Source: Hordeum vulgare subsp. vulgare | Lineage: Eukaryota > Streptophyta > Magnoliopsida > Poales > Poaceae | Reading direction: 5' to 3' | DNA length: 64,000 nucleotides | Assembly: GCF_904849725.1 (NCBI RefSeq) | Contig: NC_058519.1 | Location: 184,935,703-184,999,702 of the forward strand | Part shown: positions 36,690 to 45,331 of the stretch, piece after piece | Position numbering within the stretch: the first letter of the stretch is position 1 | How the letters are laid out: each line of letters opens with the position of its first letter | The notes under the pieces: generated by a model | The model's input: the letters and a program-made list of their open reading frames with translations, nothing else | Databases searched by the model: none | What the model was told of the DNA's origin: nothing | Made by a program: the position numbers and the translations under genes

Positions 36690-38130
36690 ATGTCTCACGA
36701 TGGATATTGCGCGTGTGAATATTGCGGCGACTCTCGGGGTATGTGCGACATGCCTCACCTGCGAGACGATAGGTTCTTCAGCATGAAGCTTGACGAGAAC
36801 GGCGATATGTACCTCCCTTGCCATGCAAGAAGATATGTGTTGGAGAGGCTCGGTTTCGAAGACCTTGAGAGAATTGAGACGAGGAGCGCTAAGATGAGGA
36901 CTATACATGGTCACACATTTGTTATCCAAGTATTTAATTCAGTTTTTCAAACAGAATTTGGGTGCCCAAAGTGGGAAGATCTTTGCAAGGCATATCGATT
37001 TCAGAAGGGAATGGAAATCACCTTCGTTCTTCGTCCTGAAGATAATATGCCAGACAACATCGACATTTGGGTGGTTGTCGATGATATGCTTCCTGTTTTA
37101 CCTCCATGTGAGTTTCTCAACCATATTTGTCAAGTAATTTGCATTTATATTTATAAATAGTTGGTGTAGTCGACCTGTTTTCCTCTCGCAATTTACATGT
37201 CATGTGGTGTTCATCGTCTATTAAAACTTTGGCCACACGTTGCAGGTTCCTAGTTATTGGGCCATAGTTATAATTATATCCGGTTACATGTTGTACAAAC
37301 AACAACAACAACCCAAATTGTTCTTTGAATGATCGTAGCACATGTGGTCGTTTTGAATGGTTTGTATAATGCCCACATCTTGTGGACAATTACAAAATTT
37401 CTAAGTATTTTTGAAACATTAAATTATTACAAAATTTGGGTGGTTGTCGATGATATGCTTCCTATTTTACCTCCATGTGAAGTAATTTGCATCTATATTT
37501 AGAAATAGTTGGTGTTCATCTATATACTAAATTTGTTAAATTATAATTTACAGCTTATCTCATTGCTTCGACTGAATTACGAAAATTAATTGACACGACA
37601 CACTACACGTATGGATCACATCTAACTTGGGAGGAGAAGGACCATCTTCTCCACTTTCTTGTTGCTGGTGTTCTGGCTTCTAGGGATACCTTCCCGTATC
37701 ATTTTGGAATTGGCCAAAATTATTCATTATACATGCCACTAGTGCATAGGTTGAGCCTAGATGACATTCACCGAAATGTCTTGGTAAGAGTTTGCTAATT
37801 AAGTACGCTCCACTATTGCATAAATGGTGTTGATTACATTACTAACTAGGTTATTATTATGTTCTTCAACAACAACTGCCACATGATGTAGTGCCTCCGT
37901 TAATGGACCCACAAGGTCAAATGAGAATTAGAAGCCCGCTGAGGGCTGAGTTCTATGCTCCATACTTGATTAAATTCAAATCAAGATCAAAAAGACTCCA
38001 AATTGAAGCATGGAGAGAAATAAAGAAGGTTCGCAAGCCACAAGCTGGAGACCGTTGGATCTCTGTGATTCATCATGGAGCCATAGGCGTTATTCTGTTT
38101 TATGACATTATATCTAAGAGCGAGGACTAG
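36690..38130 (+). CDS. B3-like putative DNA-binding protein carried by the CACTA (probably decaying)
   Basis: Exon 2 runs from ATG 36690 to 37107 (139 codons plus one base) after acceptor aaacag and before donor GTGAGT. Exon 3 is 37554-37783 (acceptor ttacag, donor GTAAGA) and joins in phase. The last exon carries the frame that ends at TAG 38128-38130; the protein would be about 300 residues. The N-terminus has a Cys cluster (CACEYC at 7-12, Cys19, His23) that could bind metal. Residues about 29-115 follow the plant B3 fold pattern: YLPCHARRYV, then F.I.VFN, CPKWEDLC, RFQKGMEITFVL. The C-terminal half ends in QAGDRWISVIHHG and ILFYDII, which resembles a second B3-type domain. I infer DNA binding, perhaps to the element's hairpins; this is not shown. 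The junction to the last exon is defective (see findings), so the gene may be a pseudogene. Confidence 0.6.
37434..37516 (+). repeat. Duplicate of the exon 2 tail inside intron 2
   Basis: The last ~43 bases of exon 2 and its donor region (37065-37164) recur 369 bp downstream, with a short deletion after the donor and a changed donor (gtgaag instead of gtgagt). Confidence 0.85.
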
Positions 38131-38540
38131 GTCTTATGAGAGACAAGTTATTCTAGTTTATATTATTACTTGACATGATCGATTAATTAGGATGCATGAT
38201 GCATATGATGACTATATATATTATGATGTTTCTCTGTTTTATTTTATGTGTATAATATGATAACTTGGTATACGATTAAGTTTATGATGAGTTGTTAGAT
38301 GATCAATTAGAATACTATTGCCATACGACGAAAATGATATGAAATGATATAGTGTAAAAAAGATGCATATATGTGCATGTAACTCGTGTCTACATTTTGT
38401 AAATATGTTCGACAAAGCACGACGGATGACCAAGCACAGAGATATATAAGAGAGGACACTTTTCTCTATTAGCTAGCTAATAGCAACCTAAATTAACCCC
38501 TAAACCAGCCCCTTTAAAAAAAACCTCAGCTCTAGCAAGG
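38131..38540. other. 3' flank of the B3-like gene
   Basis: AT-rich with gatgcatgatgcatatgatg-like simple stretches. No gene or clear polyadenylation signal is seen. Confidence 0.5.
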
Positions 38541-38767
38541 TGCTGACGCGTGGATGCCTTTTGGTCTCGGTTGGTGTCATCAACCGGGACTAAAGGCCCC
38601 CCTGCCTGGCCTGGCCGCAGCGGCCACATGGAGGCCCACCTGTCTGGGTTCGTGTAAGAACCGGGACTAAAAGCAAAGGGCATTAGTAACGACCTTTTTG
38701 TCCCGGTTCCAAAACCGGGACAGAAGGCCCTTATGAACCGGGACAAAAGGCCCTTTTACTACTAGTG
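38541..38767. repeat. Right subterminal hairpins and terminal inverted repeat
   Basis: A hairpin at 38557-38596 (ccttttggtctcggttggtg with its complement) and a second at about 38694-38729 (gtcccggttccaaaaccggg) precede aaggccc...aaccgggacaaaagg and the terminus CTACTAGTG at 38759-38767. Confidence 0.88.
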
Positions 38768-38770
38768 TTG
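38768..38770. repeat. Right target-site duplication of CACTA element (TTG)
   Basis: The three bases equal 8611-8613 and directly follow the CACTA terminus. Confidence 0.93.
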
Positions 38771-41036
38771 ACTTGAGCTGATCGCGTGCTCTTTCGTCGG
38801 TACTTCCAAAGAGGGAGGGTTATGCACGCGCGCTGACCGTGATTACATAGGCGGTGATAACCCTGTGAGCCAGTTGAGCTGTTTTGTGCGCACGTCCCCG
38901 TTTGGGACAGTTTGTTTGGCCACGACGGTGGTAGGTGTCATAAGGACACAGGTGCCATGAGGGCACAGGGCCACCCGGCGCAGGACTCCGAGGAAGGGAG
39001 TGGTTGCCGGTGGTACGATGAAAGAGTCACGGGTCAGGAAAGTCTTGTTGGAGCAATGTTGGTCCACCCGAATGGGATCACGAGGTCAGTGCTCCAGAGT
39101 GTGGGTAAAGTGTGCAACCTCTGCAGAGTGTCAAAACTATTCGAATAGCCGTGTCCACGGTAATGGATAGCAGGATCAGGCCTCAGGAGATGGTCAACCA
39201 TATCTATGATAGTAATGATGGAAGAACTCATCTCGTGTGAACATCAGAGGATGTTGATAACATGATGTGGTTGCCAAGAGAAGGCTACTTGATGAGCGGT
39301 CAGATGACCGTGTGAGGTGATCCATTCAGATTGGACTACGAGTTTGTCGAGGGTTGTGGTACAACCCAGAAGAGAGTAAGTGGATATCCGGTAATAGTAA
39401 GCTGGTTAAGTAATCCTTGTGATCTTTGCCATGCTAGTGAGGTAGATTACATGTTTAGTCCATGTCATTCTATGCTTGATTTATATTTCCTCGTAATGCC
39501 ATGCCATGCTTAGAATAGCTATTATATAATTATTATGCTTGCTTTGTTACATGCTTGTTTGGACGCCATGTATTTGGTTGTCTTCCGAGTACATTCAAAG
39601 TACTCACCTGGCCTTGCACGTGGCCAGTTGCAGGAGAAGACTCGTCGTGGTAGATCATAACCAAGCTAGTCCTGCGAGTTATGGATCCCAGCCAGGGATG
39701 TTGAAGCCGTTGTATCAAGACCTCTTCTGCCATTTAGCTAGCCTTGGAGTCATGTTATATTGTTGTAAGCAACAGTATTGTAACACTCCATCATAGTAAT
39801 AAAGCCATATTTGCCTATAATTTCTGTATCATGCTCTTGACGTGCGTCTGGTCTTATCCTGGGGACAAATGTGTGTCGTCCCTCTATCGGGGTGCCACAA
39901 CAAACGTAGAACTTTTCCACTGTTTTTGTCTCACCGGTAGTAGCCATAGACCCGGGAAATATCATTCGATATTTTACCGTCCCATCTATGATGGATAGCA
40001 CTGCGTTAGCTCATGCATAGACCTGCATATTGCCATGCCTTGCTTAGTGTTTGCATCTGTGTTTATATTTATTGTTTCTTCCCCCTCTTCTTAACGGTAG
40101 ACCCCGAGACTGACGTTGCTGCCAGGTATGACTACCCTCCTGATGACCAGCCCTTTGCCGCAGAGCAACAAGGCAAGCAAACCCCTTGATCATCCCTATA
40201 TCGCCCATTTCTTTCTCCCTCATGCTTGCATTAGAATTTTGCTAATGTTGTAGTTAGTTGCTATATCTGATGCATATCCTGATTTTGATGAACTTCTACT
40301 TTCAGTACCACACTTTAAACTGCTTAGTATAGGTGGCTGAGTCATCCCCTCCGACCCTTAGTCTAGTTGCTTCGCTTTATCCTCAAGTCTTGATCCCCGG
40401 TCGACGAGCCAAGACCCGACACTGCACTCACACCCCCTTAGTTGTACGATGTTGCAGAGCTACTATCGGGTACCAAGGGTGACACCTCGCGAAGTACTCA
40501 TGATGATATCTCTGTAGTGCATCTAGTCGGTCGTGGTTAGCAAGGGTGATTCCTCCTTCACCAGTACCGACGATGACTCTGTCGCGTAACCCCTCAAGTG
40601 TGAGACCCTCGAGGGTGATTCCTCCAAGTCCACCTTGACGGTTACATCGTTCGGAATACAACGAGGGTGATACCTCGGATCCCCCTGATGTTACAACCAC
40701 ACAATTACTTGACCGTGTTACTGGGAACATTGATGAATAATGTTTGGCGGGTGGATTACCGCGTAGGTGTGTCAATTAGTTAATTAAAATGTTAATGCAT
40801 TTGGGTATTTGATCTGGGTTGGTCGGATACCTATTCGCATTAGCCGTCTACGTGGCAGGACTTATGGGTTCTCGATGTCAAGGTATCAGCTGAACCTCTT
40901 TAGACGTCAGCAATGGAGCGGCGCGCGCCCGAGTGGTCCGGATAGGAATCACGCTTGTAATAAGGGGTGCTAGTACTGACATGGGCCGCCCTCGCATCGT
41001 GCAGGAGTGCAAGGGTGATGGGCCCATGACCCATGC
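38771..41036. mobile_element. Mosaic of LTR-like sequence related to the LARD LTR
   Basis: No gene is visible. Landmarks shared with the LTR at 45332-48392 appear in permuted order. attcgaatagccgtgtccac at 39139 matches 47598, and gtactcacc near 39600 matches 47945. After these come agacccgggaaatatc at 39950 (46332), gcaacaaggcaagcaaaccc at 40165 (46561), repeated cgagggtgattcctcc at 40600-40680 (46920-47070) and gcgcgcccgagtggtc at 40922 (47319). It thus looks like the end of one LTR copy joined to the middle of another. It ends abruptly at an integrase fragment at 41037. Confidence 0.7.
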
Positions 41037-41579
41037 ATGCTCGGTAAAGCATGTCATTTACCTCTTGAGCTAGAGCATAAAGCTTATTGGGCAATCAAAG
41101 AGCTCAACTTTGATTTCAAACTTGCCGGTGAGAAGAGGTTATTTGATATTAGCTCGCTTGATGAATGGAGAACTCAGGCATATGAAAATGACAAGTTGTT
41201 CAAAGAAAAGGTTAAGAGGTGGCATGATAAAAGTATACAAAAGCGTGAGTTCAATGTAGGTAATTATGTCTTACTATATAATTCTCGTTTAAGAGGCACG
41301 CAAGCTTCTCTCTAAATGGGAAGGTCCCTATATTGTTGAGGAAGTATATCGTTCCGGTGCTATCAAGATCAACAACACGAAGGTAATTGGCCGAGGGTGG
41401 TAAATGGGCAGAGAATCAAGCATTATATCTCAGGTACTCCCATAAATGATGAAAGCAATATTATCAATACCATAACTCCGGAAGAATACCTAAGCGATAT
41501 TTATCAGCCTGTTTCAGACTCTGAAAACAAAGAGGTATGTGTTTCGGTAAGTAAACAGACCCCAAAACTTTTCCAGTAG
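41037..41579 (+). pseudogene. Gypsy integrase C-terminal region, frameshifted
   Basis: The first frame gives GKACHLPLELEHKAYWAIKE, then RLFDISSLDEWR and VGNYVLLYNSRLR, typical of the pol C-terminus of plant Athila-type Gypsy elements; this part of integrase binds DNA. At about 41290 a short deletion removes residues and shifts the frame, with LLSKWEGPYIVEEVYRSGAI continuing in another frame. A second shift near 41380 leads to RVVNGQRIKHYISGTPI, which runs to a stop at 41577-41579. The N-terminal and catalytic core domains are absent. Confidence 0.88.
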
Positions 41580-41863
41580 GAATTTTTCTCCGTTTTGGAA
41601 TATTAGAAAAAATAGAAAAATTGGAAGTAGTCCGGAAAGCGCACGAGGAGGCGACAAGCCTGCCAGGTGCGGGCCCACCCCCTGGCCGCGCCTGGGGGCT
41701 TATGGCCACCTCGTGTGCCTCCTGGACTCCATTTTCGTGCGGAGTACTCCTTCTAGTCAGAAAAAAATAATTATATATTCTCCCGAAAGGTCTGACCCTC
41801 GTATCACGCAGATTTCCTCTGTTTTCGTTTCGAGCCTGTTTTCTGCCGCAGATTTAGAGCAAG

Positions 41864-42280
41864 ATGTCGTCTCAGGAATCTGTGGGGGAGAACAATCTCC
41901 CTCAAGTCTATGGAGAAGTAAATGCTGATCTGAAAAGTATGGAGGTCATGGAGGCTATGGAAATGCTACCTAAAGAAACCAAGGGCAGAACTAAGGAGAG
42001 GAATCATGCGTGGGACGAAGCACAATCTGTGTTCAACAAAGAAGAAGTTGAAGAAGTGGATTTCCTCCAACCCTACCTCCTCCTAATGTCTCCATCCTTG
42101 ATTGAAATCTTGAGGTTTTGTGAAACAACTCGTGCTCGCAATACTTATCTCACTCGTGAAGTTGTTTTGCTGGAGAAACATATCACAGATCTCCAATGTA
42201 TAAATCAAAGATTCATGGCCCTCTTGGAATCAAAGTACAAAACAACTCCACCACCATCACCTCCAAAGGAAGACAAGTAA
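41864..42280 (+). CDS. Accessory ORF downstream of pol (Gypsy), intact
   Basis: A 138-codon frame starts MSSQESVGENNLPQVYGEVN, includes a stretch rich in Glu and Lys (about 25-65), a predicted helical C-terminal part with LLEKHITDLQCINQRFMALL, which has coiled-coil-like heptads, and a PPPSPPKEDK tail. It lies between the broken integrase and the 3' LTR, where Athila-type Gypsy elements often carry an extra frame. I see no signal peptide or membrane segment, so an envelope-like role is not supported. The function is unknown. Confidence 0.6.
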   Translation: MSSQESVGENNLPQVYGEVNADLKSMEVMEAMEMLPKETKGRTKERNHAWDEAQSVFNKEEVEEVDFLQPYLLLMSPSLIEILRFCETTRARNTYLTREVVLLEKHITDLQCINQRFMALLESKYKTTPPPSPPKEDK

Positions 42281-43802
42281 GAATGGGTATGGGAAATCCC
42301 CTTGGCTTGTGCCAAGCTTGGGGGAGTTGCCCCGGTATCGTATCACCATCACATCTTTTGCCTTTACCTTTGTTTTAGTTTGTTCCTTTTCAGTTTTCTC
42401 TTTCTCTAGTAGAATAAAAGTCTTAGTGTTTTACGCTTGAGTTTTGCTTTTTGTCACCCCTAATGTATTCGAGCTCGTGAGCCATATAATAAAGAGTGTC
42501 TTAGTTGAAGGGCCTTGCCTCATGCCATGATCAAAAGATTGAGAAAATAACAAAAGCATGAAAGATCATGCAATGATCTTATGTGAAGTGATGGCTTCAC
42601 ATACAAAAAGAATGATGACTGAAACTTGTTGAGGGTAGACAAACGTAGACCTTGGTCATTGTTGAATTAATAGGAAGTGATAAAGAAGGAGAGGTTCACA
42701 TATAAATATATCATCTTTGACACCATCTATGATTGTGAACACTCACTAAACTATTGCATGCTTAGAAGTAGATGTCAGACAAGGAAGACAACATGATGAA
42801 TTGTGTTTGCTTGGTTCCGAACAATGTTATATGACTAGAGATCCCTTAGCATGCGACGATTGCTTCCACCTCATATTAGCCAAAACTCCCGCACTAAGTA
42901 GAGATACTACTTGTGCATCCATAAACCTTCAACCCAGTTTTGCAATGAGAGTCGACCATACCTACCTATGGATTGAATAAAATCCCTCAAGTAAGTTGTC
43001 ATCGGTGAAAGCAATAAAAATTGCTCCCTAATATGTATGATCTATTAGTGTGTGGAAAATAAGCTTTGTACGAACCTGTGATGAGGAAGACATAAAAGCG
43101 ACAGACTGCATAATAAAGTTCTTTATCACAGGAGGCAATATAAAGTGATGTTCCTCCAGACTAAGAGTACACGCATCCAAACCTCAAAAGCGCATGACAA
43201 CCTCTGCTTCCCTCTGCGAAGGGCCTATCTTGTACCTTTACTTTTTGCCCCTGAAAGAGTCATGGTGATCTACACCAATTCCTTATTTCACCTTTATCTT
43301 GGCTAACGTCATATACTTGGGAAAGATCTCTATTCATATGTCAACTTGGAGGTAAGTATTCACGAATTATTATTGTTGACATAACCCTTGAGGTAAATAG
43401 TTGGGAGGCGAAACTATAAGCCCCTATCTTTCTCTGTGTCCAGCTGAAACTTTGATCTCATGAGTACCACGTGAGTTGTAGAAATTGTAGAGAACAAAAA
43501 GATGATTGAGTATGTGGATTTGCTTTATAAGCTCTTATTTGACTCTTTCTGATGTTGTGATAAATTGCAATTTCTTCAATGACTACAGGCTATCGGTTGT
43601 TAATTCTCGGTAAGGTTCTTGATCCATGCTTTACTTTGTGAAGAAATTGTCACTTTAGCATGAGAGATTATATGTTGGTATTGCTGTTCCGATCATGATC
43701 ATGATGCGTGCATGTTCGTATCTTGTTTTGTCAACACCTCCCTCCCTAAACATATGGGCATATTTATTGAGCTCGGCTTTCGCTTGAGGACAAGCGAGGT
43801 CT
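42281..43802 (+). other. Non-coding internal region of the truncated Gypsy element
   Basis: No long frame is present. aagcttgggggagttg occurs at 42314-42329, a copy of the PPT motif found before the LTR. Confidence 0.7.
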
Positions 43803-43816
43803 AAGCTTGGGGGAGT
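43803..43816 (+). other. Polypurine tract of the truncated Gypsy element
   Basis: aagcttgggggagt directly precedes the LTR start TGATACG. Confidence 0.8.
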
Positions 43817-45331
43817 TGATACGTCCATTTTGCATCATGCTTTCATGTTGATAATTATCGCTTTTTGAGCTGTTATTTCACTACACGGTACAAACTTATG
43901 CATTTTCTCTCTTATTTTGCAAGGTTTACATGAAGAGGGAGAATGCCGGCAGCTGGAATTCTCTCCTGAAAAAGGAGCAAGTTTGAGATGCCTATTATGC
44001 GCAACTCCAAAAGCCGTGAAAATCAACGTGGATTGTTTTTGGGATTTATAAAAAATACTGGGCCGAAGAAGTGCCGGAGGGGCGCCGACACGGGGCCACA
44101 AGTCTGCTAGGCGCGGCCACCCCCCTGGTCGCGCGTAGGGGGCTTGTGGGCTCCCAACTGGCCCTCTGGCTCCCCCTTTTGCTACAAGAAGGGTTTCGGT
44201 CTGGAAAAAATTAGGAGGAGGCTTTTCGGAGGATTCACCGCCACCACGAGGCGGACCTTGAGCAGAAACAATCTAGAGCTCCGGTAGGACGATCCTGCCG
44301 GGGAAACTTCCCTCCTGGAGGGGGAAATTGTTGCCATCGTCATCACCAACACTCATCGGAGGGGATTCATCACCATAAACATCTTCATCAGCACCATCTC
44401 ATCTTCAAACCCTAGTTCATCACTTGTAACCAATCTCCGTCTCGCGACTCCAATTGGTAGTTGTAAGGTTGCTAGTAGTGTTAATTACTCTTTGTAGTTG
44501 ATGCTACTTGGATTACTTGGTGGAAGTGTTTATGTTCAGATCCTTGATGCTACTCATTACCTCTCTGGTCATGAATATGAATATGCTTTGTGAGTGGTTA
44601 CGTTTGTTCCTGAGGACATGGGATAAGTCATGCTAATAGTACTCATGTGAATTTGGTATTCGTTCGATATTTTGATGTGTTGTATGTTGTTTTTCCTCTA
44701 GTGGTGTTATGTGAACGTCGACTACATAACACTTCACCATTGTTTGGGCCTAGAGGAAGGCATTCGGAAGTAGTAAGTAGATGATGGGTTGCTAGAGTGA
44801 CAGAAGCTTAAACCCTAGTTTATGCGTTGCTTCGTAAGGGGCTGATTTGGATCCACTAGTTTAATGCTATGGCTAGACTTTGTCTTAATTCTTATTTCGT
44901 AATTACAGATGCTTGTGAGAGGGGTTAATCATAAGTGGGATGCTTGTCCAAGTAAGGGCAGTACCCACGCCGGTGCCCCCACATATCAAACTATCAAAGT
45001 AATGAACGCGAATCATATGAATATGATGAAAACTAGCATGACAGAAATTCCCGTGTGTCCTCACGAGCATTTTACCTCCTATAAGACTTTGTCCAGGCTT
45101 GTCCCTTGCTACAAAAGGGATTGGGCCACTTTGCTTCACCGTTCTTACTTTTGTTACTTGCTACTTGCTACGGATCATCTCACCACACAACTACTTGTTA
45201 CCGATAATTTCAGTGCTTGCAGATATTACCTTGCTGAAAACCACTTGTCAGACCCTTCTCCTCCTCGTTGGGTTCGACACTCTTACATATCGAAAGGACT
45301 ACGATAGATCCCCTATACTTGTGGGTCATCA
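43817..45331 (+). repeat. Gypsy 3' LTR (1,515 bp)
   Basis: It starts TGATACGTCCATTTTGC and ends ccctatacttgtgggtcatca, the same end type as the LTRs at 57033 and 62985. A short-frame cluster at 45099-45331 is LTR noise that runs over the border into the next element. Confidence 0.88.

Larger units (their letters stand above)
8614..38767. mobile_element. Giant CACTA (En/Spm, DTC) transposon, 30,154 bp, satellite-carrying
   Basis: The element starts CACTAGTAGAAAA, ends in TTACTACTAGTG and is flanked by TTG on both sides. Beyond the outer 9 bp the terminal inverted repeats are imperfect. Both ends carry subterminal hairpins of the GTCCCGGTTGGTG type common in Triticeae CACTAs. The interior holds, left to right: an exonuclease-like first exon (9104-9339), a ~145-bp tandem repeat, a 24.4-kb array of a 337-bp satellite, an AT-rich minisatellite, a second hairpin cluster with a TATA box, and a B3-like gene. 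I found no transposase (TNP2-like) reading frame, so mobility would need an enzyme supplied from elsewhere. It inserted into older LTR-like sequence. Confidence 0.93.
41037..45331 (+). mobile_element. 5'-truncated Gypsy LTR retrotransposon (Athila/Fatima-like)
   Basis: It reads left to right: integrase C-terminal remnant, an accessory reading frame, about 1.5 kb non-coding, a polypurine tract and a 3' LTR. The 5' LTR, gag and most of pol are missing, cut exactly at the start of the integrase remnant. The LTR start TGATACGTCCATTTTGCATC and the phrases catgaagagggagaatgccg and agctggaattctctc are familiar from Triticeae Gypsy elements. I would guess the Fatima family, without a search. Confidence 0.85.

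Noticed and set aside
8614..38767. A CACTA transposase gene
   Set aside because: I looked on both strands outside the array and found no long frame or motif of a TNP2-like transposase; the two genes present are exonuclease-like and B3-like.
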